Assembly (NCBI GenBank): GCA_947500035.1
Contig: CANMQP010000015.1
Span: 1 to 64,000 of the forward strand
Origin: an uncultured Kiloniellaceae bacterium
GTDB lineage: Bacteria > Pseudomonadota > Alphaproteobacteria > Kiloniellales > Kiloniellaceae
Direction of reading: 5' to 3'
Length of the DNA stretch: 64,000 bases
Shown here one piece after another: positions 34,632-43,575 of this stretch. Every line of letters begins with the position of its first letter. Position 1 is the stretch's first letter. Both the position numbers and the translations under genes were made by a program. Below the pieces are notes generated by a model, which did not search any database, had not been told where the DNA came from, and worked only from the letters and a program-made list of their open reading frames with translations.

Positions 34632-34697
34632 TTTTTTCGACCTTCGTCAGAAGCCGTATTTCAGACCTCCCGCAACAGAGGACGATCTGCAATGTCC

Positions 34698-34838
34698 GGG
34701 CCCGGCGCTGTCTAAAACAATTTGCGTTTAAATAGACACAAAATTCGCTGCCTCTCGATCAGCAAAATGCTGATCTTGAACCCAGATTTTGAGATGCACT
34801 GATTCTAGAAAACGCAATTCGCTGTAAACGCCGGGCCC
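34698..34838. repeat. 141-bp palindromic intergenic element
   Basis: The outer arms GGGCCCGGCG and CGCCGGGCCC are perfect complements. Inside, AATTTGCGTTT and AAAACGCAATT nearly pair, and the centre has a perfect 8-bp hairpin GATCAGCA-AAA-TGCTGATC. It occupies the gap between fnrL and the VOC gene, which converge. Layout suggests a small non-coding mobile element or a long transcription-ending structure. Confidence 0.6.
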
Positions 34839-34856
34839 GCAAAATCCTCGGACGCG

Positions 34857-35255
34857 TTACGCGCACTCCTTCACCGAATAGGTGATCAGACAGATCGCTG
34901 CGCCGGAGGGATCCGCGACCGCCGCGATGCGCCCGACCTCGGGAATGTCCATGGGTGGCATGAGCACACTGCCGCCTGCCGCCTTGGTCATCTCCAGGCG
35001 CTTGTCCACATCATCAACCGTGACATAGACGGCCCAGTGAGCTGGTGCGCCCTTGGCCTCTTCGGGCATGGCCATCAGACCGCCAACCGACGTCTCTCCG
35101 GCTTTCAAGACCGTATAGGTTCCGCCGTCCGCCATAGACATTTCTTCCGTCGTCCAGCCGATCACGCCGGTATAGAAGGCTTTGGCTTTCTCGACATCGT
35201 CGGTGCGCAACTCCGACCAACTGAAAGCGCCGTGGGTTTGAAAGGGATCAATCAT
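34857..35255 (-). CDS. VOC-superfamily (glyoxalase-like) protein
   Basis: 132 residues in two beta-alpha-beta-beta-beta modules: GAFSWSELRTDDVEKAKAFY, GWTTEEMSMADGGTYTVLK, then HWAVYVTVDDVDKRLEMTKA and GRIAAVADPSGAAICLITY. The residue set agrees with the metal-dependent 27-kDa antigen CFP30B type, whose substrate is unknown. It lies downstream of the ECF42 sigma operon on the same strand (178 bp), and VOC proteins often belong to ECF42 regulons. Confidence 0.85.
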   Translation of the reverse strand: MIDPFQTHGAFSWSELRTDDVEKAKAFYTGVIGWTTEEMSMADGGTYTVLKAGETSVGGLMAMPEEAKGAPAHWAVYVTVDDVDKRLEMTKAAGGSVLMPPMDIPEVGRIAAVADPSGAAICLITYSVKECA

Positions 35256-35433
35256 GAAATACTCTCCTGTCTGCGTGATTATAAATTTCGCGGACGCGGT
35301 CTCGACGCTTCATCGTAAACCCTCCGGCAATGAAGGCTGGATCCGGCCGTCCCTCGATCTGCTCCACAGATTATAGACGCACACCCAGGCAGAAATCCGA
35401 CAGAACGCATAAAATAACTTCAGGCTCGGAAAG

Positions 35434-36699
35434 CTATCCCGCCTTGTCCTGGCCGAGCAGAGCCGTGACCTTGGACTGCAGGTATGCACGTTCACTTGGA
35501 TTGCGGGTCAGCAAAAGCGCCTGCTCAAAAGCCGCAATCGACTCGGAGGCTCGCCCGCATTCCGCCAGCAGAGCGCCTAGAACCGAATGAAAGTAATGAT
35601 AGCGCTGCATATCGGGCAGCTCTTCGATCGTCGCAAGCAGCTTGAGACCGGCCTCTGGCCCCTGCGCCTTGGAGACTGCCGCGGCACGGTTCAGGGTGAC
35701 AACCGGTGACGGCTGCCTGTGCTCCAGCGCCGCATAGAGTTCGGCGATCTGAGGCCAGTCGGTTTTCTCCGGATCCTGGGCCGCGCAGTGCAGCGCCGCG
35801 ATCGCCGCCTGAATCTGATAGGGGCCTGGTCTTTTCTGATGGAGGGCCTTTTCGACCAGCGACCGCCCCTCGGCGATCATACCGCTGTCCCACAGCCCGC
35901 GGTCCTGCTGATCCAGCGTGACGAACTGGCCGTCCGCGTCCGTGCGGGCGCGGTGCCGGGAATGCTGCAACAGCAATAAAGCCAGGAGTCCGGAAACCTC
36001 GGGTTCGCCCCGGAAGAGGCGGACAAGCATGCGCGCCAGACGGATCGCCTCCTTACAAAGATCGACGCGAATCAACTCCCCCGCACCGGATGAGGCATAT
36101 CCCTCGTTGAAGATCAGATAAACCACACTCAAGACGGCACCCAGGCGTTCCGGCAGATCGGCCGGGCGCGGCACCTCATAGGGGATGCGCGCTTCGGCGA
36201 TCTTGCGCTTTGCACGGATCAGGCGCTGTTCCATGGTCTTGACCGGCACCAGAAAACCACTGGCGATTTCCGCCACACTAAGGCCCGCAATGGTTTTCAA
36301 GGTCAGTGCCGTCTGTACCGGACGGGCCAGCGCGGGATGGCAACAGGTAAAGATCAGGCGCAGCAAATCGTCCTGGATATGCAAACCCAGAACCGCCTCG
36401 TCCATGCCCTCTTCAGCATGCGCCCCGGCAGATGGCACTTCGTGTAAATCCTGTTGGGATTCGCTGTAACGCCTTTCCAGGACCCGGCGGCGTTGCCGGT
36501 CGATCGCCTTGTTCCGCGCCGTGGTGATCAGCCACGCCAAAGGGTTCTCGGGTCTTCCGGATCTGGGCCAATGCTCTAAAGCCTGCGCAACAGCCTCTTG
36601 CAAACTCTCTTCAGCCAGCTCGATATCACCGAGAATCCGGATGAGCGTGGCAAGCGCCCGCTTGCTGTCGGAGCGCACGATGGCGGCGACGGAATCCAT
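35434..36699 (-). CDS. ECF42-type RNA polymerase sigma factor with C-terminal extension
   Basis: 421 residues, about twice a plain ECF. Sigma-2 (LATLIRILGDIELAEESLQE, EHWPRSGRPENPLAWLITTA) and sigma-4 (ALTLKTIAGLSVAEIASGFL, KTMEQRLIRAKRKI) are followed by the DUF6596-type extension (VVYLIFNEGYASSGAGELIR; LNRAAAVSKAQGPEAGLKLL with TPR-like helices). This is the ECF42 layout, in which no anti-sigma factor is used and a YCII/DGPF protein is encoded alongside. Here that protein lies 9 bp upstream in the same operon. Confidence 0.9.
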   Translation of the reverse strand: MDSVAAIVRSDSKRALATLIRILGDIELAEESLQEAVAQALEHWPRSGRPENPLAWLITTARNKAIDRQRRRVLERRYSESQQDLHEVPSAGAHAEEGMDEAVLGLHIQDDLLRLIFTCCHPALARPVQTALTLKTIAGLSVAEIASGFLVPVKTMEQRLIRAKRKIAEARIPYEVPRPADLPERLGAVLSVVYLIFNEGYASSGAGELIRVDLCKEAIRLARMLVRLFRGEPEVSGLLALLLLQHSRHRARTDADGQFVTLDQQDRGLWDSGMIAEGRSLVEKALHQKRPGPYQIQAAIAALHCAAQDPEKTDWPQIAELYAALEHRQPSPVVTLNRAAAVSKAQGPEAGLKLLATIEELPDMQRYHYFHSVLGALLAECGRASESIAAFEQALLLTRNPSERAYLQSKVTALLGQDKAG

Positions 36700-36708
36700 G
36701 CCGTGAAA

Positions 36709-37116
36709 TTACGGGAGAGTTTCGAATTGCTCCACACCAATGCCTGTTTCCGGGTCGGGCGTCACGACCTCGTTGTAGGCCACGGGCCGGATTTCGATAG
36801 CGCCGGTGACGGCATGGGGAAGCTGCCGGGCGTAGTCCATCGCCTCATCCAGGTTCGCGCAGTCAAGCAGGTAAAAGCCTCCGAAATGTTCCTTGGTCTC
36901 GGCAAAAGGGCCGTCGATCACGCCTATGCCATCGCGCGCGCCGCGCAAGGTCGTCGCTGATGACGTCGGCATCAATTTGGTTGCCGCCACGAACTGCCGC
37001 TTGGCCTTGGCTTTTTCCTGCATCTGCCCGTGGGCTGTCATAACCGCGGCCTGTTCGCTTTCGCCGTAGGCTTCCGTGACCTCTTCGGCTTGATAAATCA
37101 GTAGTGCATACAGCAT
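36709..37116 (-). CDS. YCII-domain (DGPF) protein
   Basis: 135 residues: MLYALLIYQAEEVTEAYGES, an ATTLRGARDGIGVIDGPFAE segment holding the DGPF motif, and LLDCANLDEAMDYARQLPHA. This is the YCII-like family linked to ECF42 sigma factors. Catalytic role unproven. The ATG at 37116 follows AAGGAG and the gene ends 9 bp before the sigma factor gene. Confidence 0.9.
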   Translation of the reverse strand: MLYALLIYQAEEVTEAYGESEQAAVMTAHGQMQEKAKAKRQFVAATKLMPTSSATTLRGARDGIGVIDGPFAETKEHFGGFYLLDCANLDEAMDYARQLPHAVTGAIEIRPVAYNEVVTPDPETGIGVEQFETLP

Positions 37117-37378
37117 GTTCCGGCTCCTTCTCTATGAGTGTTTCTCTTATAGACGAAAGAGAAGCGGCAAGTCCGACAGTTCGGGCGATTTTTCTCGGCA
37201 CGCTGCCGGTTGCCATGCCGGAGCCGTAAAAATATCATCCGGAAAGTCGCGATTTCCGATAGATTCAGAGCGCTTTAGTTTTTTTGACGGCTTTTTCACG
37301 CCTCATCCTACGGCGGAGTCACGCCCACAGCTTAAAACCGGGCCATCGCAACAGACAAAAAGCCCCAGGAGAGAATAT

Positions 37379-38725
37379 ATGTCCGCCAAAGACCCGCAGG
37401 GTTACAGCCTGACCGGCGCGAACGAAAAAGCATCTGAGCTTTACGCGCAGGCACTGACCGAGCTGCAATGCTATATCGACGACCCGGTGGCGACCATCGA
37501 TGCGGCCCTGGTCGAGAGCCCCAACTTCGTCATGGGGCACTGTTTCAGGGCTTACCTGCACCTGCTCTCGTCCGAGCGTGCTGCCATGCCGGAGGCGGAA
37601 GCCAGCTTCAAGGCCGTGACACCGCTGCCCGCGAACGACCGCGAAACCGGGCACATCGCCGCCATTCAGCAGTTCCTGGCGGGCGATATGCAGCGTGGCA
37701 TTAATGCCCTGGAGAGCGTTCTGATCGACTATCCCCTGGATATCGTCGCCCTTCAGACCGCACATCTGTTCGATTTCTTTGTCGGCGATGCGCGCAGTTT
37801 GCGTGACCGCGTTGCCCGCCAATTACCCCAGTGGTCGGGCGGGACCAGCGGCTACCATGCCTTGCTGGGCATGTACGCCTTCGGCCTTGAGGAAACGGGC
37901 GACTATCGCCGTGCCGAAGACTATGGCCATCAGGCGATCGATTTGAATACCCGAGATGCCTGGGCGCAGCACGCCGTTGCCCATGTCTACGAGATGGAAG
38001 GCCGCCAGCAGCAGGGCATCGATTGGATGGAAAGCCGTCAGGTTCAGTGGTCCACCGACAATTTCATGTCCGTTCACAATTGGTGGCATCTGGCCATGTA
38101 CTACCTGGATCTCGGCCAGATCGAACGGGTCTTGAATCTCTATGACACGAGAATCCGGGCGGAGCGTTCCGAGGTTGCCCTGGATATGGTCGATGCTTCG
38201 GCGATGCTCTGGCGCCTGCATCTTCGCGGCGTAGAGCTCGGCGACCGCTGGAATGAAATCGCCAAGGCCTGGGCACCGGTTGCGGAGGATGCGTTTTACG
38301 CCTTCAACGACTTCCATGCCATGATGGCCTTTATCGGCAGCGGCAACTCCGATGACGCAAACCGGGTGTTGACGGCGCAGAAGGCACGGATCGGCAAAGG
38401 CGGAAGCAACGACGCCATGACCGCCGAGGTCGGCTTTCCACTCTGCATGGCGTTGCAGGCGTTCAGCCACGGCGATTATGCCCGCACGATCGAGCTGATC
38501 CGTCCGGTCCGCACCATTGCAAATCGCTTCGGTGGCAGCCACGCCCAGCGGGACGTCATCGATCTGACCCTGATCGAAGCGGCCTTCCGTGACGGCCAGA
38601 CCGGACTCGCCAGGTCTCTCTCCAACGAGAGAATGGCGCTCAAGCCGACCAGTCCGCTGAACGCGAAATTCCGGCGCCGGCTTGCTCAGGGCACGACCCT
38701 GCAAGAAGAAGCCAGTGTTGCCTGA
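37379..38725 (+). CDS. Tetratricopeptide-repeat protein (448 aa)
   Basis: 448 residues starting MSAKDPQGYSLTGANEKASE. No signal peptide, so cytoplasmic. Helical repeats are visible through most of the length (YFNKALE-like units such as LAGDMQRGINALESVLIDYP and GDYRRAEDYGHQAIDLNTRD). The N-terminal segment ELYAQALTELQCYIDDPVAT and HAVAHVYEMEGRQQQGIDWM are typical of a family of bacterial proteins annotated as TPR or TtcA-like without proven function. AGGAGAG lies five bases before the ATG. Divergent from the ECF42 operon, it might belong to its regulon. Confidence 0.8.
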   Translation: MSAKDPQGYSLTGANEKASELYAQALTELQCYIDDPVATIDAALVESPNFVMGHCFRAYLHLLSSERAAMPEAEASFKAVTPLPANDRETGHIAAIQQFLAGDMQRGINALESVLIDYPLDIVALQTAHLFDFFVGDARSLRDRVARQLPQWSGGTSGYHALLGMYAFGLEETGDYRRAEDYGHQAIDLNTRDAWAQHAVAHVYEMEGRQQQGIDWMESRQVQWSTDNFMSVHNWWHLAMYYLDLGQIERVLNLYDTRIRAERSEVALDMVDASAMLWRLHLRGVELGDRWNEIAKAWAPVAEDAFYAFNDFHAMMAFIGSGNSDDANRVLTAQKARIGKGGSNDAMTAEVGFPLCMALQAFSHGDYARTIELIRPVRTIANRFGGSHAQRDVIDLTLIEAAFRDGQTGLARSLSNERMALKPTSPLNAKFRRRLAQGTTLQEEASVA

Positions 38726-38909
38726 TGAATCAGGGCCTGATTGAACGGGCCTGATTGATTGAGCGGGGGAGCATCCGCAACGGATCTCCTCCGCCTTTCC
38801 TGAACAGAAAAAACCACGAACGGCCTGCTGCGGCAGGGCGAAGGGCGGCGCTGTCCGCAGCCGCGCCCCGGCGCGCGCCCGTTTGTCTCATCACAGGTGG
38901 ATCAAGACC

Positions 38910-40832
38910 ATGACGGATTGGAAAGTTCCCGCTTTGACTCTTGCGGCAACAGCGCTAGCGGTCGCCGCGACCTTCACTCCTTCTTCCGGTGACTCGAAAG
39001 CCGAGACCGCGCCCGAGACCGAAACCTCACGGAAGACCGAAACCTCACTGGAAACCGAAAAGCCATTGGAAACCCGGCTCGCGTCGGCAGCAGGCGTTTC
39101 GCAAAGCGATCTCTTCGACCCGCGCCTCATCGCGGGAACGATCTGCCGCGGCAAAGCGGCCCGCAAAGCTCTGGGCGGTGCCGCGCCGCAACCCGCCCGT
39201 GCCATCCTGGCCGGCCTGCGCAACAGACAAGCGGCACAAGACGATAACCCCAGGATGCCGCTGCTCGAAGGTCTCGGCGATCTCAGCATCGCGATCACAA
39301 CCACGAAGCCTGAAGCCCAGCGTTACTTCGACCAGGGCCTTCGTCTGGCCTATGGCTTCAACCACGCCGACGCCATCCGCTCCTTCAAGCAGGCGCAAAA
39401 ACTCGATCCCGGCTGTGCGCTGTGTTTCTGGGGCGAGGCCTGGGCGCTGGGGCCGAATGTCAACGTCCCGATGCAGCCCGAAGCCCTGCAGCCGGCCTCT
39501 GAAGCCATGCGCAAGGCGCGGCGCCGGGCGGCAGATGCCAGCCCTAAGGAACAGGCCTTGATCGCGGCGCTCGACGCCCGTTACTTCGATGCCTCGAACG
39601 CCGACCCTTCCGACCAGGAAGATCCGGGCCGGGAGACCCTGGATCAGAATTTTGCGAACGCCATCGGCGCGGTCCATCGGCGCTTTCCGGAGGACGACGA
39701 CATCGCGGTCATGTTTGCCGAAGCGATGATGAACCTCTCCCCCTGGGATTATTGGGAGACTGATGCTCAAACGCCCAAAGGCCGGACCCATGAGATCGTG
39801 TCTTTGCTGGAGACCGTTCTGGCCCGCAATCCGGATCATGCCGCCGCAATCCACCTCTACATCCACATCGTTGAGGCCTCCAACACGCCCGAGCGCGCCG
39901 AGAAGCATGCCGACCGCTTGGGCGCCCTCATGCCGGGGGCGGGTCACATCGTGCACATGCCCTCGCACATCTACACCCGCGTCGGCCGCTACATCGACTC
40001 CGTGCGTGTCAATCAGGCGGCGATCGAAGCCGACGAGGCCCTGATCGCGAAGCTGCAATCCAGCGGGATCTATCCGCTGGTCTACTATCCGCACAATGTG
40101 CACTTCGTCATGACATCGGCACAGATGGCCGGGGCCGGAGAAACCGTCTTGAAGGCGGCAGGCAAGCTCGATGCCGTCCTGCCGATGGAGGCGGCCGAGG
40201 CCATCCCCCTGGTCCAGCCGATCAAGGCCGCGCCGATCCTCGCTCTCTCCCAGTTCGGCAGTTCGGCGGAGATTCTGGCGATCCCCAATCCCGGAGGTTC
40301 CGTGCCCTTCATCAAAGCCATGTGGCACTATGCCCGCGGCAGCGCCTTTGTCATGAATGGAGAACTCGACGCCGCCCGTACAGAGGCAACCGCGATCGAA
40401 GAAATCAACGCCAGGACCGACTTTACGCCCCTGATCGAATCCGCGGTCCCGGGTCCGGAGGTCGTGGCCCTCGCGCGCCAGGTTCTGCTGGGCCGGATTG
40501 CCCAGGCGGAAGAGAGATATGACGAGGCGGTCGGCCGTTTTACCGCCGCTGTCGAGATCCAATCCGGCCTGCCCTACATGGAGCCGCCCTATTGGCACTA
40601 CCCCGTCAATCAATCTCTCGGAGCCGCCCTGCTGCAAAGCGGACGGACGGACGACGCCGAGCGCGCCTTCAAGGCCGCCCTCTATGAAACGCCGAACAAC
40701 GGCTGGGCCCTCTACGGACTGCGCGAAACTTACAAAGCCGTGGGCGACGACAAAGCCACTGCCCAGATGCAGCGTCTGCTCAACGCCGCTTGGGCGGGCG
40801 ATCCCAAGCGCCTCAACCTTTCCCGGCTCTAG
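38910..40832 (+). CDS. Secreted tetratricopeptide-repeat protein (640 aa)
   Basis: 640 residues with a likely signal or anchor (MTDWKVPALTLAATALAVAA), then a repetitive Glu/Thr/Lys stretch (ETETSRKTETSLETEKPLET), and a helical TPR array from about residue 125: YFDQGLRLAYGFNHADAIRS, DPGCALCFWGEAWALGPNVN, VHMPSHIYTRVGRYIDSVRV. The CALCFWGEAWALGPN and HMPSHIYTR motifs characterise a widespread family of periplasmic TPR proteins of unknown role. The ATG at 38910 is chosen over a TTG at 38883; AGGTGG is ten bases upstream. A terminator follows at 40951. Confidence 0.85.
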   Translation: MTDWKVPALTLAATALAVAATFTPSSGDSKAETAPETETSRKTETSLETEKPLETRLASAAGVSQSDLFDPRLIAGTICRGKAARKALGGAAPQPARAILAGLRNRQAAQDDNPRMPLLEGLGDLSIAITTTKPEAQRYFDQGLRLAYGFNHADAIRSFKQAQKLDPGCALCFWGEAWALGPNVNVPMQPEALQPASEAMRKARRRAADASPKEQALIAALDARYFDASNADPSDQEDPGRETLDQNFANAIGAVHRRFPEDDDIAVMFAEAMMNLSPWDYWETDAQTPKGRTHEIVSLLETVLARNPDHAAAIHLYIHIVEASNTPERAEKHADRLGALMPGAGHIVHMPSHIYTRVGRYIDSVRVNQAAIEADEALIAKLQSSGIYPLVYYPHNVHFVMTSAQMAGAGETVLKAAGKLDAVLPMEAAEAIPLVQPIKAAPILALSQFGSSAEILAIPNPGGSVPFIKAMWHYARGSAFVMNGELDAARTEATAIEEINARTDFTPLIESAVPGPEVVALARQVLLGRIAQAEERYDEAVGRFTAAVEIQSGLPYMEPPYWHYPVNQSLGAALLQSGRTDDAERAFKAALYETPNNGWALYGLRETYKAVGDDKATAQMQRLLNAAWAGDPKRLNLSRL

Positions 40833-40950
40833 GTCCCCCGCGTTCTAGACCCCCTGAGTTCTTGGCCCCCTGAGTTATAGGCCCCAGGTACGCGTAAGGC
40901 CCTGAAGACCTGGAAAACAACATCTCAAACATCCTGTGTCTCCCACTCTC

Positions 40951-40989
40951 CCGGTTCCGCCTCTCTTCCACGGCGGAGCCGGTTTTTTT
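40951..40989 (+). terminator. Rho-independent terminator after the TPR gene
   Basis: Stem CCGGTTCCGCC / GGCGGAGCCGG (one mismatch) with a 10-base loop, then TTTTTTTG. It ends the transcript of the 640-aa TPR protein. Confidence 0.85.
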
Positions 40990-40996
40990 GCCCAGA

Positions 40997-41069
40997 CTCA
41001 AATTCAAAGACCTCAAATTCAAAGATCTCAAATTCCCAAACTCAGATTCCCAAACTCAGATTTAAAGAG
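40997..41069. repeat. Short tandem repeat, about 15-bp unit
   Basis: Five head-to-tail units starting CTCA(A/G)ATT: CTCAAATTCAAAGAC, CTCAAATTCAAAGAT, CTCAAATTCCCAAA, CTCAGATTCCCAAA, CTCAGATTTAAAGAG. The unit length varies between 14 and 15 bp. It lies just after the terminator and contains no gene. Confidence 0.8.
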
Positions 41070-41254
41070 CTCAAGGCTGTCTTTTGACAGATTTTTCACG
41101 CCGGGCCTTTAAGGAGCCTGCTGAAAAATCACGGTCGCTTCACGGCGGCCCTGGAAAATGGCCGTCAATAGAATGACGGAACTTGGCTGCGGCCGGCTTC
41201 ACGCCCGCAGCGATTGTTCCGCAAGATCGGCAAAAAGACGAAAGGATGGATCCC

Positions 41255-41794
41255 ATGTCCGCTTCGAATCGCGGTGCAGGGCAGCGGCAAGTTTTCAGAC
41301 TGTTCAAGCGCTGGATTGCGTGCGCGGCAGAGCCTCTGATCACTGATTTCAAAATTGCAATCGCGCGTTTCAAAGCCCAGAGAGCCGAGAAACGCCGGAT
41401 GGCCAATCTTGAGGCTTTAAACGATCACACCCTGCGCGATATCGGATTGCTGAGGGACCGTTTCACCGGGACGATCCTGAATGACGTCAGCGGCGAGGTT
41501 CTCGATGTCGAGACAAGGCAGGCGTATGACGCTGGAGAGGTGACTCCCGGAGGTTTCGGCCCAGCTCATCTGAACATGATCGAGCGGCGGCAATCCGATC
41601 GCCGCAGGGCAGAGCGGCGTTTTCTTGTACGCCGAAGTGGTGCTGAAAGCGGCGCGCCTGATGCTCGGCAGGGTTATTCGGCGCAGGGTTATTCGGCCGG
41701 CGACAGACGCGCCTTCGACCGCCGCGCGTCGGATCATCGGGTTCTGGACTGCCGCAGGGTTTTCTCCGGACGGCCCAGACTCTTATTAGCCTGA
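41255..41794 (+). CDS. DUF1127-domain protein with long C-terminal extension
   Basis: 179 residues from MSASNRGAGQRQVF. The YjiS/DUF1127 motif is at about residues 50-67 (MANLEALNDHTLRDIGLLRD). Typical family members are 50-70 residues long; here an extra 110 residues follow, rich in Arg (RRQSDRRRAERRFLVRR) with a tandem QGYSAQGYSA. The start at 41255 is preferred to 41246 because AAGG stands nine bases before it. DUF1127 proteins in alphaproteobacteria bind RNA or affect phosphate and oxidative stress; the role here is unknown. Confidence 0.75.
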   Translation: MSASNRGAGQRQVFRLFKRWIACAAEPLITDFKIAIARFKAQRAEKRRMANLEALNDHTLRDIGLLRDRFTGTILNDVSGEVLDVETRQAYDAGEVTPGGFGPAHLNMIERRQSDRRRAERRFLVRRSGAESGAPDARQGYSAQGYSAGDRRAFDRRASDHRVLDCRRVFSGRPRLLLA

Positions 41795-41880
41795 AAACCA
41801 GACTCCTGTTGGCGTGAAAAGAGGCCTGCGTTCCGTCGATCTCAGGTTCCGCCCCTGCGCGCGCCTGCCTGACGGTCACG

Positions 41881-42264
41881 TCAAGCGGGCTCCGCGAAGG
41901 CCAGGCAGTAGCCATCGGGATCGCGGAGCGCAAACTCGCGCTGGCCGTAGTCCATGACCTCAGGCCCCCATTCGAACAGCACCCGTCCGCGCAGCTCCGC
42001 GGCAAGCCGTAACACGTCGTCGGGATAGAAATAGAGCGTGCCGGTAAGACTGGGGTGGGATGGGAAACCTTCCGGTGCAAAGTCCGCAGAGAAGACCTGC
42101 AGGGCGACGCCGTCGCGTCGGATTTCAGCCCAGAGCGGGTCCCCCATCTCGGGATAGCGGCCCGTGACCTCGAACCCCAACTTCTCAACATAGAAGTCGA
42201 GGGTCACATCCAGATCGCTGACCATCAGGCTAGGAACAATCCGGCCTCCGAAGCTTGTTCTCAC
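41881..42264 (-). CDS. VOC-superfamily (glyoxalase/bleomycin resistance-like) protein
   Basis: About 127 residues. The family pattern is IVPSLMVSDLDVTLDFYVEK and LGFEVTGRYPEMGDPLWAEI for the first module, then DVLRLAAELRGRVLFEWGPE and REFALRDPDGYCLAFAEPA for the second. The start is set at GTG 42264, eight bases after AGGGA; the upstream frame to 42342 is less likely. Substrate unknown; many such proteins act on bleomycin-like or aromatic ring substrates. Confidence 0.85.
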   Translation of the reverse strand: MRTSFGGRIVPSLMVSDLDVTLDFYVEKLGFEVTGRYPEMGDPLWAEIRRDGVALQVFSADFAPEGFPSHPSLTGTLYFYPDDVLRLAAELRGRVLFEWGPEVMDYGQREFALRDPDGYCLAFAEPA

Positions 42265-42455
42265 GGCATTTATTCCCTGCAAGATGAAGACGCTGAGAAA
42301 ACACAACCCTTGGTAAATATAGACATCGTAATTTTGCAACATAACACCGGAAATGCGTACAGCGGAATTGCAGTTTCCTGTAAAAATTGATTAGCCTACA
42401 AATTAGAAAAACCAAAGCCGAGGCAGAATTCGGGCTGACGGACGGGAGGGCGGTC

Positions 42456-42941
42456 ATGTGCCGCATCATCTACAGACTTGTCATAGCACTGGCCCTGTGC
42501 GGCGCCACGGTCACTGCCTATGAAGCCGCGCATGCGGCCGAAAGCCAGTCTTTCCTGACCCAGGAAGAACGCAGGGACCTGCTAGTGGGCACCTGGTTCG
42601 GTGAAACGCCGCCCACCGATGGGGGGCGTATCCAGTGGATCGTCAACTGGAAGAAGGATGGCACCTACAGCATCCAGTTCCGGATTTACGCGCCGGATGG
42701 CGGCACCCGCGCGCATATGGAAACCGGCATATGGGGCGTCTCGGGCCCGGTCTATTTCTCCGCAACCCAGGGCTGGCGCCAGGGCGACCAGATGGTGGGA
42801 ACGGACACGGCCAAGGCGAGGTTTTACGACGCCTACGGAATCCTCACCCTGAAACCCAAGCTCTTCGAATACCGCCACTACGTGACCGGCACCAGCTATA
42901 GGGTCCGCAAGGTCAGAAACGGCTTCACGTTCCCGAAATGA
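42456..42941 (+). CDS. Secreted hypothetical protein (161 aa)
   Basis: 161 residues. Signal peptide MCRIIYRLVIALALCGATVT to about AHA, then a soluble domain with a lipocalin-like start (LLVGTWFGETPPTDGGRIQW; IVNWKKDGTYSIQFRIY) and regular beta strands up to TSYRVRKVRNGFTFPK. It probably forms a small periplasmic beta-barrel. GGGAGGG is upstream of the ATG at 42456. No specific function is proposed. Confidence 0.7.
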   Translation: MCRIIYRLVIALALCGATVTAYEAAHAAESQSFLTQEERRDLLVGTWFGETPPTDGGRIQWIVNWKKDGTYSIQFRIYAPDGGTRAHMETGIWGVSGPVYFSATQGWRQGDQMVGTDTAKARFYDAYGILTLKPKLFEYRHYVTGTSYRVRKVRNGFTFPK

Positions 42942-42975
42942 GCTAAGCGGCAGCGCCAATCAAGGGACCGACGAG

Positions 42976-43575
42976 ATGACCAGGTATACCGGCGGGCTGA
43001 TACCAGGTATCGAGACCTATCTGCAGGGCAAAACCAACCGCAAGTTCGGCCTCCTGATTATCGACGAGCAGGATAGCGGAAACAGCTTGAGTCAGCGTAC
43101 GATTGACCAGCAACGGATCATCGCCTTTGCCCAGGAAATGAAATTCAAAAGCGTCATGATCGAGCTGAACCCGGCGATGACGACTGCGGGCCGTCACCCG
43201 ACCAACAACAATCTGGTGAAAATGCTGCCGAAGGACACTCCGGTCTTTTTCAAGATCGGAATGAATGCTTTTGGCATCATAGACGCGAGCGGTAAGTCCT
43301 TTGGAAACAACAGAGGCAAGAGCCTCCTGGACACACTGCTTCGATCGGCAGGTATCAACGAACTGATCGTCATGGGCCAGATGGGCGAAATGTGCGTCAA
43401 CCGAACCGTTGTCGGCGGCTACGACAATCAGATGAACCAAGGCCCGCGGATCGACGGCGCCATCGACCTCGGCTACCAGGTCTGGATCTGTCCTCAGATC
43501 ATAAATAGTGACAAGAAGGCTTGGCTAGGCTGGTATGACGACTTTGGGGTAAAGTGCTACACGGCGGTGTCGTAA
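42976..43575 (+). CDS. Isochorismatase-like cysteine hydrolase
   Basis: 199 residues. The candidate catalytic triad is D30 (FGLLIIDEQD), K93 (FFKIGMNAF) and C140 (MGQMGEMCVNRTVVGG), as in the isochorismatase/nicotinamidase family. The middle part departs from better-known members, so the substrate is unclear. The C-terminus (WLGWYDDFGVKCYTAVS) overlaps the convergent next gene by 77 bp. It is less GC-rich than most neighbours. Confidence 0.75.
   Translation: MTRYTGGLIPGIETYLQGKTNRKFGLLIIDEQDSGNSLSQRTIDQQRIIAFAQEMKFKSVMIELNPAMTTAGRHPTNNNLVKMLPKDTPVFFKIGMNAFGIIDASGKSFGNNRGKSLLDTLLRSAGINELIVMGQMGEMCVNRTVVGGYDNQMNQGPRIDGAIDLGYQVWICPQIINSDKKAWLGWYDDFGVKCYTAVS

Noticed and set aside
36598-36960. 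120-codon plus-strand frame
   Set aside because: Antisense of the YCII gene and the start of the sigma factor gene.
39045-40637. 530-codon minus-strand open frame
   Set aside because: Antisense of the TPR protein; Gly/Arg/Asp-rich product without family match.
40997-41069. CRISPR array
   Set aside because: Units abut without spacers and are degenerate.
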